DNA from: Curtobacterium ammoniigenes NBRC 101786
GTDB lineage: Bacteria > Actinomycetota > Actinomycetes > Actinomycetales > Microbacteriaceae
Assembly: GCF_001571045.1 (NCBI RefSeq)
Contig: NZ_BCSV01000007.1
Location: forward strand, 1-64,000
Direction of reading: 5' to 3'
Length of the DNA stretch: 64,000 nt
Shown: one piece after another, positions 8,177 to 17,220 of the stretch
Position numbering within the stretch: position 1 is the stretch's first letter
Layout: each line of letters opens with the position of its first letter
Program-made: the position numbers and the translations under genes
The notes under the pieces: model-generated
Seen by the model: the letters and a program-made list of their open reading frames with translations, nothing else
What the model was told of the DNA's origin: nothing
The model's database searches: none

Positions 8177-8860
8177 TCAGCTCGAGAGTCGGGCGGCCAC
8201 CCGGGATACTCCGGCGCTGTGCAGGCCGGTCATCTCCGCTACGGTGCGGTGCGTGGCCGACCGGAGCGCGTCGTGAGTCGCACCCATCGCTGCAAACCGG
8301 TCGAGCGTGCCGATCGCGGTCTGTTCGACGAACGTGTCGTACGAGCCGGCCGCCGCTGCGAGATCGCGGAGACCCACGTATTGGGCGACGAGGAGTTGCG
8401 CCTCGAACAGCACGTCGACATGCACCGGAACCTCGCCCCGCGTTGCCGCAACGCCGATCATCCGCTCGCACCGGTGGAGCCACAGGACAAATGGCTTTGG
8501 AATCGCGACGTCGGGGATCCGATCGGACTCGCGCTGGAGGCGGATCGCCGCGCGGACAATCGGATTCCGCTGCTCCTGCGCAGCGGAATGCACGGTGGTG
8601 AAGGCGAGGTCGTCGAGCGGAGGCAGCGGCGGCATCGAGGGCGATGGGTAGCGCTGCTCGCGGAACGCCGCATCGAACATCGCCCGGACGAAGTCGTTCT
8701 TCGACGGGAAGTGATAGCTCACGAGACTCTTCATCACGCCCGCTCGAGCCGCGATCGCCTGATACGAGGTGGACTCGTAGCCGTCGCGCTCGAACTCGTG
8801 GGCGGCGGCAAGCAGGATCGCATGCCGCGTCCGCCGCCGTTGATCCTCCCGCACGCCCAT
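8177..8860 (-). CDS. TetR-family regulator resembling butyrolactone-receptor type
   Basis: A 227-aa regulator. The helix-turn-helix is textbook TetR: RRTRHAILLAAAHEFERDGY, then STSYQAIAARAGVMKSLVSY and HFPSKNDFVRAM. The spacing resembles the gamma-butyrolactone receptor branch of actinobacteria, but the ligand pocket cannot be judged from sequence alone. The ATG at 8860 is preferred over the TTG three codons upstream because TACGGT lies 8 nt before it. It stands alone, between the LacI cluster terminator and its own hairpin, so it probably acts at a distance. Confidence 0.82.
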   Translation of the reverse strand: MGVREDQRRRTRHAILLAAAHEFERDGYESTSYQAIAARAGVMKSLVSYHFPSKNDFVRAMFDAAFREQRYPSPSMPPLPPLDDLAFTTVHSAAQEQRNPIVRAAIRLQRESDRIPDVAIPKPFVLWLHRCERMIGVAATRGEVPVHVDVLFEAQLLVAQYVGLRDLAAAAGSYDTFVEQTAIGTLDRFAAMGATHDALRSATHRTVAEMTGLHSAGVSRVAARLSS

Positions 8861-9024
8861 GTGGAGCAACCGTAGCGCCCGTCGACCGGTTCGACGAGCC
8901 TCGGCTCCGCGGTGTTTTGCGCATTCTGCGCAGTGCGTTTCCGAGCGTCATATTGCCTGGATGCCCGTCCTGTGAAATGCTCTCACCAGAGCCGGGGTGG
9001 CGGCATGGGGGAAGTGTCGCCGCG

Positions 9025-9060
9025 CGCGGTGGACGTGTTCTTGGGGGGACGTCCACCGCG
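9025..9060 (-). terminator. hairpin after the first lacI gene
   Basis: Arms 9025-9036 and 9049-9060 are perfect 12-bp complements around a 12-nt loop, 8 bp beyond the lacI stop. Confidence 0.75.
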
Positions 9061-9068
9061 TCTCGAGC

Positions 9069-10070
9069 TCAGGTGCGCCAGACCGGCCTTGGCGCGAGCA
9101 GCCGATGGCCCGCCGTCGGAGGCAGGACGGAACGCCCCGACGCGCCCATCAGCAGCTCGATCGCCGAGCGGGCCGCCTCGATGAGCGGTTGTTCGATGCT
9201 CGACAGTCCCAGTGCAGCGGCGACGGGCGTGTTGTCGTAGCCGACGACGGGCACCGAGCCTCCGGTCGCGATGCGCGCACCGATCGCGAGCGTGTCCGAG
9301 GCGCAGACCACCGCGTCGAACGACCGCCCGCGGGCGATCGCCTCGGAGACGGTCCGCGCGGCCGCGGTGACGTCGTCCTCGCACGCGAGGTCGAGCTGGT
9401 CGGCCTCGGATGCTGGCAGTCGAACGCGCATCTCGTCCCGCCATCCGCGGCGGCGTTCATCGCCCTGGCCGGACGGCGCGGGCCAGCCGAGGAACGCGAT
9501 GCGGTGGCGATCGAGCTGCAGGAGGTGCCGGGTTGCGTCCCGGAGTCCCGCAGCGCCATCGACATCCACCCAGGGGAACGGCGCGGACTCCATGTCGGGA
9601 AGACCCCAGGGGCGCCCGAACGTCACGAACGGAATGTCGTGCTCCAGCAGCCACGATGTTCGGGGGTCATCGTGGAACGTCGACGTCAGCACGAACCCAT
9701 CCACATCGGAGCCGTCCACCAGGCGCCCGAACTGCTCGATCTCGTCTGCGGGGTCCGCGGCGGTGAAGAGCAGGATGCGCATGCCGCGGCCGTCTGCGGA
9801 CTCGACGAGTGCGTGCAGGAACCGGTCGAGCACCGCGCCGGAGATGCCGTTGAGGACAGGATCGAGCCGAACGCCGAGCGTGGAGCTCTGCCGGGTCCGC
9901 AGGCGTCGCGCGGACGCGTGCGGACGATATCCGAGGGTGGCGATTGCCCGCTCGACCCGTTCTCGGGTTGCGGGCGCGACGACGTCGGGTGCGTTCAGCA
10001 CGTTGGACACGGTCTGCCGGGAGACGCCGGCTGCGGCAGCGACGTCGACGACGGTGGCGGACCGAGACAT
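9069..10070 (-). CDS. LacI-family repressor of the adjacent sugar importer operon
   Basis: A 333-aa regulator. The N-terminal LacI helix-turn-helix is complete (ATVVDVAAAAGVSRQTVSNV), followed by the hinge (ATLGYRPHASARRLRT) and a periplasmic-binding-protein-like sugar domain with the C-terminal VVGYDNTPVAAALGLSSIEQ segment. It is divergent from a CUT1 importer operon, with a palindromic operator between the two starts, so it is the likely local repressor. The ATG at 10070 is chosen because the helix-turn-helix starts at once and TACCGT lies 7 nt upstream. The sugar is unknown; the downstream debranching-type enzyme suggests an alpha-glucan oligosaccharide. Confidence 0.9.
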   Translation of the reverse strand: MSRSATVVDVAAAAGVSRQTVSNVLNAPDVVAPATRERVERAIATLGYRPHASARRLRTRQSSTLGVRLDPVLNGISGAVLDRFLHALVESADGRGMRILLFTAADPADEIEQFGRLVDGSDVDGFVLTSTFHDDPRTSWLLEHDIPFVTFGRPWGLPDMESAPFPWVDVDGAAGLRDATRHLLQLDRHRIAFLGWPAPSGQGDERRRGWRDEMRVRLPASEADQLDLACEDDVTAAARTVSEAIARGRSFDAVVCASDTLAIGARIATGGSVPVVGYDNTPVAAALGLSSIEQPLIEAARSAIELLMGASGRSVLPPTAGHRLLAPRPVWRT

Positions 10071-10074
10071 GCGG

Positions 10075-10103
10075 TTTACGGTACCGCCTCTTCGGTGTAT
10101 GGT
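10075..10103 (+). promoter_or_regulatory. promoter of the importer operon
   Basis: TTTACG (10075-10080), 17 bp, TATGGT (10098-10103) read toward the binding-protein gene. The predicted start lies just before the LacI palindrome, so a bound repressor would block elongation or initiation. On the other strand TACCGT (10083-10078) would serve lacI. Confidence 0.45.
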
Positions 10104-10110
10104 CGTCACG

Positions 10111-10137
10111 TTTGATCGATCAAATTGAACGATCAAA
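10111..10137. promoter_or_regulatory. LacI operator
   Basis: TTTGATCGATCAAA (10111-10124) is a perfect 14-bp palindrome. A further CGATCAAA half-site follows at 10130-10137, giving a second, wider inverted repeat with the first TTTGATCG. LacI operators are palindromes of this size with a central CG. It lies between lacI and the operon it faces. Confidence 0.75.
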
Positions 10138-10204
10138 CCCAGTCCGGTCTCGGTCCCCCCGCCAGAGGCCGGACTGCACCAGCACTCGACGAGGAGTTCC
10201 CTAC

Positions 10205-11461
10205 ATGCAACGACGCACCACACGCCTGCTCAGCGCAGGCGCTCTCGCCGTGGCCGCCGCGCTCGCGCTGAGCGCGTGCAGCAGCGGCTCCGGATTCTCG
10301 AGCGGCTCCAGCAGTTCGAGCAAGCTCACCAACGGCAGTGGGCAGATCAACATGCTCATCGGATCGTCCGGTCCGGCCGAGACGAATGCTGTCAAGGCGG
10401 CAGCCGCTGCATGGTCGAAGCAGAGCGGCGTTCCCGTGAGCGTGCAGAACGCGAGCTCGCTCGACCAGCAGATGGCGCAGGGATTCGCCTCCGGCAAGCC
10501 GGCCGACGTCTTCTACACATCGACCGCCGAGATGACGGGATGGGCGAAGAACGGATCGCTCCTGGCATACGGCGACCAGTTGAGCAACAAGAACGACTTC
10601 TACTCGACCCTCAAGAGCTCGTTCACCTACAACGGCAAGTTCATGTGCGCGCCGAAGGACTTCTCCACCCTCGCGCTGTTCATCAACACCGCGGACTGGA
10701 AGGCCGCCGGTCTGACCGACGCCGACATCCCCAAGACCTGGGACCAGCTCGCGACCGTCTCGAAGAAGCTGACCATGGACGGCCGGGTGGGGCTGACGAT
10801 GAGCCCGCAGTGGGAGCGCCTCGGCGCGTTCATGGCGGAGGCCGGCGGTTCGCTGACCAATGCGTCACAGACAAAGGCCACGGTCAACTCCGCGGCGAAC
10901 ATCAAGGCGCTCGACTACGTCAAGCAGCTCCAGTCCGCAGGCTCGATGAAGTTCTCCAGCGACCTCGGCGAGAGCTGGGGCGGTGACGCATTCGGCAAGA
11001 ACAAGGCTGCGATGACCGTGGAGGGCAACTGGCTCACCGGCGCGATGTCCGCAACCTACCCGAACGTCAGCTACAAGGTCGTGCAGATGCCGACCGGTCC
11101 CGCGGGCCCCGGAACGCTGCAGTTCACCAACTGCTGGGGAATCGCCTCCCAGTCGAAGAAGCAGGAGAACGCGCTGAAGCTGGTCGAGTACTTGACGACC
11201 GCAAAGCAGCAACTCCAGTTCGCGAAGGCGTTCGGTGTCATGCCGAGCGTGAAGTCCGCTGCCGCGCAGTGGAAGCAGGAATACCCGCAGTACGCGCCGT
11301 TCCTCGACGAGGTGTCGAGCGCCCAGGGCGTGCCGACCAAGGCCGGGACCGCAGCCGTGATCAGCGACTTCGATCAGAAGCTGAGCAGCCTGTCGTCGAC
11401 CGATCCCACCACCCTGCTGGACGGCGTCCAGAAGAACATGGCCGCCGCCCTCAAGCAGTGA
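10205..11461 (+). CDS. sugar ABC transporter substrate-binding lipoprotein (CUT1)
   Basis: A 418-aa extracellular binding protein of the MalE type. The lipobox ALSAC (Cys25) ends a typical signal peptide, followed by a Ser-rich spacer. The mature part has the CUT1 fold signatures, with early strand INMLIGSSGPAETNAVKAAA, the conserved GKPADVFYTSTAEM region, and late VEGNWLTGAM and TNCWGIASQSK. It captures a sugar and passes it to the two permeases encoded next. GAGGAG at 10191-10196 is the ribosome-binding site. It shares the start of the next gene (GTGA overlap). First gene of the LacI-controlled operon. Confidence 0.92.
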   Translation: MQRRTTRLLSAGALAVAAALALSACSSGSGFSSGSSSSSKLTNGSGQINMLIGSSGPAETNAVKAAAAAWSKQSGVPVSVQNASSLDQQMAQGFASGKPADVFYTSTAEMTGWAKNGSLLAYGDQLSNKNDFYSTLKSSFTYNGKFMCAPKDFSTLALFINTADWKAAGLTDADIPKTWDQLATVSKKLTMDGRVGLTMSPQWERLGAFMAEAGGSLTNASQTKATVNSAANIKALDYVKQLQSAGSMKFSSDLGESWGGDAFGKNKAAMTVEGNWLTGAMSATYPNVSYKVVQMPTGPAGPGTLQFTNCWGIASQSKKQENALKLVEYLTTAKQQLQFAKAFGVMPSVKSAAAQWKQEYPQYAPFLDEVSSAQGVPTKAGTAAVISDFDQKLSSLSSTDPTTLLDGVQKNMAAALKQ

Positions 11462-12633
11462 CCGCCACCGCCACCAGCGGACCCCTCGCGGGCCGCGCAC
11501 GACACCACGGTCGTGCGCGGCGCGCGGAGGCGGTGTCCGGCTGGATCTTCACTGCGCCGACCCTGATCGTTCTCGGCATCTTCCTCGCGGCACCCGTGGT
11601 CATGGCCGCCTGGGTGAGCCTCTCCGACTGGAGCGGCGTCAACAACCCGTTCTCCTCGAGCGTCTCATTCGTCGGCGGCAAGAACTACGCGCAACTCCTG
11701 TCCGGTGGCTCGCTCGCCGAAGTCGACTTCGCGACCTCCCTGCGCAACAACCTCTGGTACGTGGTCTTCGTGGTGCCGCTGCAGACGGCGCTCAGCCTGG
11801 CGCTCGCGGTCCTCGTGAATGCCGCCGTCGTCCGAGGGCGCGGGTTCTTCCGGACCGCGTTCTACTTCCCGTCCGTGACGAGCTCCGTCGCGATCACGGT
11901 CCTGTGGCTCTTTCTCTTCTCCTCCACGGGAGCGGTGAACGGCATCCTCAGCTGGCTCGGCATCAACGGTCCGAACTGGTTCAATCAGCCCGCCGGACTC
12001 TTCCAGGTCATCGGCGGCGCCCTCGGAATCCATCACGGGCCCGCGCTCTTGACCGGGAACACGCTCCTCGGCCTCTCTTACTCCGACTGGCTCGCCGGGC
12101 CATCGATCGCCATGTGCGCGTACATCCTGATGGGCGTCTTCACAACCTCAGGCACGTTCATGCTGCTGTTCCTCGCGGCGCTGCAGAACCTGTCGACCGA
12201 CATCGACGAGGCCGCGATGCTCGACGGTGCGGGGTCCTGGGCACGATTCTGGCGGGTGACCCTCCCGCAGCTCCGGCCGACCCTCTTCACCGTGCTCACC
12301 CTCGGGCTGATCGGAACGTGGCAGGTGTTCGACCAGATCTACACCGGCACGAAGGGCGCGCCCGCCAACACGACGCTGACGCCCGCGTACCTCTCGTACG
12401 TGGACGCCTTCAACAATCAGCAATGGGGGATCGGGTCCGCGATCGCCTTCATCCTCTTCGGCATCATCGTGATCCTCACGATCCTGCAGCGCATCGTGCT
12501 CCGCGACCGGAAGGTGTCCCGGCGCCGCATGCGATGGATCACGCGGGCGGCCGCTGCCGGACCGTCCGTCGCGACGCTGCCCGCAGCCTCCGACCAGACG
12601 CCCCCGCACCCCGACAGGGAGGCTCGCCCATGA
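11458..12633 (+). CDS. sugar ABC transporter permease, MalF type
   Basis: A 391-aa inner-membrane permease with about six to seven membrane spans, the first at residues 25-48 (WIFTAPTLIVLGIFLAAPVV). The cytoplasmic EAA loop that docks the ATPase is seen as DIDEAAMLDGAGSWARFWRV near residue 250. It starts at a GTG that overlaps the previous stop by 4 bases, so translation is coupled. No ATP-binding subunit is encoded in this operon, so a shared MsiK-type ATPase elsewhere is presumed. The C-terminal 40 residues are basic and not membrane-embedded. Confidence 0.9.
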   Translation: MTATATSGPLAGRARHHGRARRAEAVSGWIFTAPTLIVLGIFLAAPVVMAAWVSLSDWSGVNNPFSSSVSFVGGKNYAQLLSGGSLAEVDFATSLRNNLWYVVFVVPLQTALSLALAVLVNAAVVRGRGFFRTAFYFPSVTSSVAITVLWLFLFSSTGAVNGILSWLGINGPNWFNQPAGLFQVIGGALGIHHGPALLTGNTLLGLSYSDWLAGPSIAMCAYILMGVFTTSGTFMLLFLAALQNLSTDIDEAAMLDGAGSWARFWRVTLPQLRPTLFTVLTLGLIGTWQVFDQIYTGTKGAPANTTLTPAYLSYVDAFNNQQWGIGSAIAFILFGIIVILTILQRIVLRDRKVSRRRMRWITRAAAAGPSVATLPAASDQTPPHPDREARP

Positions 12634-13526
12634 CCGCGATCAGCGCACGACCCAGCGCGGCCCGTCTCACCGCCGCGACCGAACGTCGCCGAACCCGCAC
12701 ACCGCGTCAGCGCATCGGCCGCATCGTCCTCTACGCGCTGCTCGCACTCATCGCAGTGATCTACCTGCTGCCGTTCTACGTCGACATCATCAACTCGTTC
12801 AAGACGGACGAGGACGCATCCTTGCACCCGCTCGCGCTGCCGGCCACGTGGTCGGGCGCAGCGTTCGCGACCCTCTTCGGTGCGTCGGACTTCCCGGTGT
12901 GGGTGAAGAACTCCTTCATCGTCGCGTTCTTCGTCACGCTCGGGCGGATCTTCTTCGACTCGCTCGCCGGGTACGCGCTCGCTCGCCTGCGCTTCCGGGG
13001 GCGCGGCGTGATCTTCGCGGCCCTCATCGCGGTGATGGCGGTGCCGAACGTCGTGCTGCTCATCCCCAAGTTCCTCGTGATCAACGAACTCGGCATCTAC
13101 GACTCGTACGCGGGCATGATCCTTCCGCTCCTCGTGGACGCAGCCGGCGTGTTCATCATGAAGAACTACTTCGAGTCGATCCCGGTCAGTGTCGAGGAGC
13201 AGGCGCGGATCGACGGCGCGGGCACGTTCCGCGTGTTCTGGTCGATCGTGCTGCCCATGGCGCGACCGGCCGTGGTGACGATCACGATCCTGTCGTTCCA
13301 GGGATCGTGGAACGAGCTGTCGCAGTTCATCGTGTCGTCGTCCTCGCCGCAGCTCACCACGCTCACGAAGGGCGTCGCCTCGCTCGCGAGCGGTGCGCTG
13401 TCCGCTGGAAACCAGTACCCCGTCAAACTCGCCGCCGCATTCGTCATGACGATCCCGGTCGCGCTCGCGTTCTTCATCTTTCAGAAGCGCCTGCTCAACA
13501 CCAGCGAAGGAGCCGTCAAGGAATGA
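12630..13526 (+). CDS. sugar ABC transporter permease, MalG type
   Basis: A 298-aa partner permease with six spans (first about 32-52). The EAA motif reads VSVEEQARIDGAGTFRVFWS, with the conserved GAG. AGGGAGG at 12617-12623 precedes the ATG, which overlaps the MalF-type stop by ATGA. Together with the upstream permease it forms the membrane channel. The long Pro/Ala loop seen in some relatives is absent. Confidence 0.9.
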   Translation: MTAISARPSAARLTAATERRRTRTPRQRIGRIVLYALLALIAVIYLLPFYVDIINSFKTDEDASLHPLALPATWSGAAFATLFGASDFPVWVKNSFIVAFFVTLGRIFFDSLAGYALARLRFRGRGVIFAALIAVMAVPNVVLLIPKFLVINELGIYDSYAGMILPLLVDAAGVFIMKNYFESIPVSVEEQARIDGAGTFRVFWSIVLPMARPAVVTITILSFQGSWNELSQFIVSSSSPQLTTLTKGVASLASGALSAGNQYPVKLAAAFVMTIPVALAFFIFQKRLLNTSEGAVKE

Positions 13527-15442
13527 CCGGCCCAACAACCACCACGACCACTGCTCCGATTCGACTGGCGCCGCTCCAGCCGCTTCTGCACGACGCGATC
13601 GTCACGCTGCGCGCTCCCGCGCAGGTGTGGTCGGACCGGCACGGCGACATCGACGGACGCGGCGTACACGGCTACTGGGTCGGCGATCAGCGCGTCGTCT
13701 CGCGCATCACGGTCTCCGTCGCGCGCTCAGCCATCGAGCCGCTGGACGTCGTCGCGGATCGCGCGGACGAGACGACGTTCTCGGCGCTGCTCCGCGGACT
13801 CGACGCGCCGGGTGCGGACCCCGACGTGCGTCTCGATCGTCGTCGGCAGGTCCGTGCGGATGGGGTGGACGAGACGTTGACCGTCAGCACGCGGCTCGCA
13901 CCGGGCGCCCCCGTCGACGTGACCGTCCGAATCCAGCCGGACGCCACCGGGATGGACCCGGTCAAGCAGGGGGCTGAAGCGCTCTCCGCCGATCCGACGC
14001 CGACGGCCGACGGCGCCCGATGGCGGTCGGGTGGCACCGAGGTGGTGCTGCAGGTTCAGGGCGCGACGGCGACAGTGGTCGGGGGCACCATCGTCCTGCG
14101 GTGGCATGCGACCGCATCCGCCGGAGCCCCGGTGTCCTGCACCTGGACCGTCACCGCAGCAACACCCGATGCGGTGGTGCGCGGTGCAGACTCGGCCGTA
14201 CCCTGGAGCGTTCCTGACGACGTCGGCGACGACCGGCTGTCCCGGTGGCTCGCACGCGCGTCCACGGACCTCGACGCGCTGCGCATGCGGCGAGCAACGG
14301 GCGAGGACGAATTCTTCGCCGCCGGTGCGCCGTGGTTCTTCACGCTGTTCGGCCGTGATTCGCTCTGGGCGGCACGATTCCTGCTCCCCGTCGACTGGCG
14401 CCTCGCGGCGTCGACCCTGCGCGTCCTCGCCGAGCTGCAGGGCTCACAGGTCGACCCTTCGACGGCGGAACAGCCGGGCAAGATCATGCACGAGATTCGG
14501 CAGGCGTCGCTGCCGATCGACAACCCGTCGATGTCGCTGCCGCCGCTGTACTACGGCACGGTCGACGCGACCCCGCTCTGGATCTGTGTGCTCTACGACG
14601 CGTGGAAGGCCGGCATGCCGGACGCTGCGGTGCGGGAACTCCTGCCCGCGATGGAGCGCGCGCTCGCATGGATGCGCGACTTCGGCGATTCCGACGACGA
14701 CGGACTCCTCGAGTACGTCGACGAGTCCGGCCGCGGACTGTCGAATCAGGGCTGGAAGGACTCGGGCGACAGCGTGCAGTGGCAGGACGGAACGCTCGCC
14801 ACGGGTCCCATCGCACTCTGCGAAGTCCAGGCCTACGCGTATGAGGCAGCAGTGCACGGCGCCGAGCTCCTCGACGCGTTCGGGCGCGCAGGTGGCGACG
14901 CGTGGCGCTCGTGGGCCGCGCGGCTGGCCGAGCGGTTCCGCGCCGCGTTCTGGCTCGCCGGACCGCGCGGACGCTATCCCGCGATCGCGCTCGATGCCGC
15001 GAAGCGGCCGGTCGACACGGTGACGAGCAATATCGGCCATCTGCTCGGAACCGGGCTCCTGTCGACCGCAGAAGAGCGCGAGGTCGCCAGCCGACTCGTC
15101 GAAGACGACATGAGCAGCGGATTCGGACTGCGCACGATGTCCTCCGAGGCGTCCGGCTACTGGCCGCTGAGCTACCACGGCGGCAGCGTCTGGACCCACG
15201 ACACCGCGATCGCGATCGTCGGTCTGACGCGCTCCGGTTTCCGGGCCGAGGCACGGCTCCTTGCCGAGGGGCTGCTCCGTGCGGCCGTCGCGTTCGAGTT
15301 CCGCATGCCGGAACTGCACTCCGGCGACCCCGCTGCTCGCGGCGGACGGCCAGCGCCGTATCCTGCAGCCTGCCGCCCACAGGCGTGGAGTGCGGCCGCA
15401 GCCTTCCCCGTCTGGGTCGCACTCCGAGACGATGCAGCGTGA
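13523..15442 (+). CDS. glycogen-debranching-type amylo-alpha-1,6-glucosidase
   Basis: A 639-aa cytoplasmic enzyme with no signal peptide. The N-terminal 220 residues match the GDE N-terminal beta-rich domain (VWSDRHGDIDGRGVHGYWVG). The catalytic part is an (alpha/alpha)6 barrel with the family motifs WFFTLFGRDSLWAARFLLP, GKIMHEIR, NQGWKDSGDSVQWQDG and GLRTMSSEASGYWPLSYHGG. Relatives cut alpha-1,6 branches or related bonds in alpha-glucans. It is the last gene of the importer operon (ATGA overlap), so it probably processes what the transporter brings in. This supports an oligosaccharide substrate with branches, although the exact bond is unproven. Confidence 0.85.
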   Translation: MTGPTTTTTTAPIRLAPLQPLLHDAIVTLRAPAQVWSDRHGDIDGRGVHGYWVGDQRVVSRITVSVARSAIEPLDVVADRADETTFSALLRGLDAPGADPDVRLDRRRQVRADGVDETLTVSTRLAPGAPVDVTVRIQPDATGMDPVKQGAEALSADPTPTADGARWRSGGTEVVLQVQGATATVVGGTIVLRWHATASAGAPVSCTWTVTAATPDAVVRGADSAVPWSVPDDVGDDRLSRWLARASTDLDALRMRRATGEDEFFAAGAPWFFTLFGRDSLWAARFLLPVDWRLAASTLRVLAELQGSQVDPSTAEQPGKIMHEIRQASLPIDNPSMSLPPLYYGTVDATPLWICVLYDAWKAGMPDAAVRELLPAMERALAWMRDFGDSDDDGLLEYVDESGRGLSNQGWKDSGDSVQWQDGTLATGPIALCEVQAYAYEAAVHGAELLDAFGRAGGDAWRSWAARLAERFRAAFWLAGPRGRYPAIALDAAKRPVDTVTSNIGHLLGTGLLSTAEEREVASRLVEDDMSSGFGLRTMSSEASGYWPLSYHGGSVWTHDTAIAIVGLTRSGFRAEARLLAEGLLRAAVAFEFRMPELHSGDPAARGGRPAPYPAACRPQAWSAAAAFPVWVALRDDAA

Positions 15443-15449
15443 GCGCTCG

Positions 15450-15455
15450 TAGGTT
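15450..15455 (+). promoter_or_regulatory. -10 element TAGGTT of the MBL gene
   Basis: TAGGTT is 6 nt before the ATG at 15462 and starts 7 bp after the stop of the debranching enzyme. It suggests an independent, leaderless transcript. Confidence 0.45.
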
Positions 15456-15461
15456 GGATCC

Positions 15462-16100
15462 ATGCAGCTGACCAAGTACACGCACGCAACGGTCGTCCTC
15501 ACGAAGGACGACGTCACCATCGTCATCGATCCCGGTACCTTCACCCCTGAGGCGGAGCAGCTCGCGAGCACGGCGGCCGCGGTCCTCGTCACCCACGAAC
15601 ACGGCGACCACCTCGACGTCGACGCGGTGCAGCGGGCGCTCCAGGCGGCACCGGACCTCGTCGTCTACGCACCAGAAGGCGTCGCGGACCAGCTGGGTGC
15701 GGCCGACCGCGTCCACACCGTGCACGCGGGGGACGCGTTCGGGGTCGGTCCGTTCTCCGTGCAGGTATTCGGCGAGCGACACGCGGTGATCCACCGCGAC
15801 CTCCCCACGATCGCGAACGTCGGCTACCTCGTGGACGGCTCGGTCTTCCATCCCGGGGACGCGTACCTCGAGCCCGGCGTGCCCGTCGAGACTCTGCTCA
15901 TCCCGACGAGCGGGCCGTGGTCATCGACCGCGATGGGCGTCGACTACATCCGGGCCGTCGCTCCGAAGCGTGCGATCCAGATCCATGAGGCGATGCTGTC
16001 CGAGCTCGGCCAGAAGTCGACCGCGCGCATGCTCGGACCGGAAGGCCTCGGCGGCGTCCAGACCGACATCCTCGAGCCGGGCACGACCGTCACGCTCTGA
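15462..16100 (+). CDS. MBL-fold metal-dependent hydrolase, UlaG-like
   Basis: A 212-aa cytoplasmic metallo-hydrolase. The zinc motif is THEHGDHLD near residue 44. Further ligands are the histidine in ERHAVIH (about 108), the aspartate of FHPGDAYLE (about 131) and the late histidine IQIHEAM (about 172). The architecture matches small UlaG/YtnP-like hydrolases. The substrate is unknown. It follows the debranching enzyme by 19 bp but carries its own -10 element and no ribosome-binding site, so it need not belong to that operon. Confidence 0.85.
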   Translation: MQLTKYTHATVVLTKDDVTIVIDPGTFTPEAEQLASTAAAVLVTHEHGDHLDVDAVQRALQAAPDLVVYAPEGVADQLGAADRVHTVHAGDAFGVGPFSVQVFGERHAVIHRDLPTIANVGYLVDGSVFHPGDAYLEPGVPVETLLIPTSGPWSSTAMGVDYIRAVAPKRAIQIHEAMLSELGQKSTARMLGPEGLGGVQTDILEPGTTVTL

Positions 16101-16149
16101 GCGCCATCAGGCAGTCGGTTCGCCCGGCAGCGCAACGCGATGCTGTGGG

Positions 16150-16212
16150 CGTGCTCCGGACGGCTCGCGCCGTGCTGCGAACGTGCTCGGGCGTGCTGCG
16201 GACGTGTGAGGA
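16150..16212 (+). repeat. three imperfect 21-bp tandem repeats
   Basis: Units 16150-16170, 16171-16191 and 16192-16212 each begin CGTGCTSCG and are related over most of their length. They fill the gap just before the kinase gene and include its possible ribosome-binding GAGG at the end. Confidence 0.6.
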
Positions 16213-16221
16213 TTGTGGGTC

Positions 16222-17175
16222 GTGACCACGAGCCTCCCGTCCGCAGCATCGGACCCCAACGCTCCCGCCACCGACGGTCGACGTCGCGGCGTGATCATCG
16301 TCGGGTCGCTCAACGCCGATCTCGTCGTCCGAACCGACCGGTTTCCGTCGCCGGGCGAGACCGTCCACGGTTCCGATCTGCGTGTCCTTCCGGGGGGCAA
16401 GAGCGCAAACCAGGCGGTCGCCGCGGCGAGGCTCGGGGCCGACGTCCGCATCGTCGGTGCCGTGGGCGCCGACGCGAACGGCTCGCTGCTCCTCCAGTCG
16501 GCGTCCGCGGCCGGTGTCGACACCGCCGACGTGCGTGTGCTCAATGGCATCGCCACGGGGACCGCAATCATCACCGTGGACGCCCGGGGCGAGAACACGA
16601 TCGTGATCTCACCGGGCGCGAACGGCCACCTGACCGAGGCGGACGTCTCCGCAGCGTCGTTCGACGGCGCCGCCGTGCTCGGGCTCTGTCTCGAGGTACC
16701 GATGCCGGTCGTCGTCGCCGCCGCCGAGCGGATGCGGAAGGCGCAGGGCCTGGTCGTGACGAACCTCTCGCCCTTCGGGCCCGTGCCGGCAGCGCTCCTC
16801 GAGTCCACCGACGTGCTGCTCGTGAACGAGCACGAGGCCGCACAACTCGGTGACCACGGCGTGCGGCGATGGATCATGACGTCCGGCGCAGCCGGCTGTC
16901 ACGTGTATGACGGCGACACCGAGCCGGTGCACGTTCCGGCCCCGACGGTCGATGCGGTGGACACGACCGGCTGCGGCGACGCCTTCATGGGCGCGGTCGC
17001 GGCTCGCCTCGCTGACGGCGACAGCCTCCTGGCAGCGGCGCGATACGCGACGCTTGTCGGCGCGTTCGCGGCTACCCGCGAGGGTGCGCAGCCGTCCTAT
17101 CCCACGTTCGCGGACATCGTCGCGTTCGCCGAGGCGGGGGCGTCGGCGGGGTCGTCCGGCCCCGGCGTCGACTGA
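16222..17175 (+). CDS. PfkB-family carbohydrate kinase, ribokinase-like
   Basis: A 317-aa ATP-dependent sugar kinase. Motif 1, which shapes the sugar site, is GGKSANQAVAAARLGAD near residue 60. Motif 2 with the catalytic aspartate is DTTGCGDAFMGAVAARLADG near 250 (the usual GAGD is GCGD here). The N-terminal GSLNADLVVRTDRFPSPGET is typical of ribokinase. The GTG is chosen because GAGG sits 10 nt upstream and the region before it is the 21-bp repeat. Phosphorylation of ribose or deoxyribose is likely, though not provable here. Confidence 0.85.
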   Translation: MTTSLPSAASDPNAPATDGRRRGVIIVGSLNADLVVRTDRFPSPGETVHGSDLRVLPGGKSANQAVAAARLGADVRIVGAVGADANGSLLLQSASAAGVDTADVRVLNGIATGTAIITVDARGENTIVISPGANGHLTEADVSAASFDGAAVLGLCLEVPMPVVVAAAERMRKAQGLVVTNLSPFGPVPAALLESTDVLLVNEHEAAQLGDHGVRRWIMTSGAAGCHVYDGDTEPVHVPAPTVDAVDTTGCGDAFMGAVAARLADGDSLLAAARYATLVGAFAATREGAQPSYPTFADIVAFAEAGASAGSSGPGVD

Positions 17176-17220
17176 GGTGTACGACTCACACGTGCCCCAT
17201 CCGATGCCGGGTGGCTCCGA

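Noticed and set aside
7535..8875. Plus-strand 446-codon frame over the pentapeptide and TetR genes
   Set aside because: It crosses two well-supported minus-strand genes and a terminator, and its translation is Arg/Ser-rich filler.
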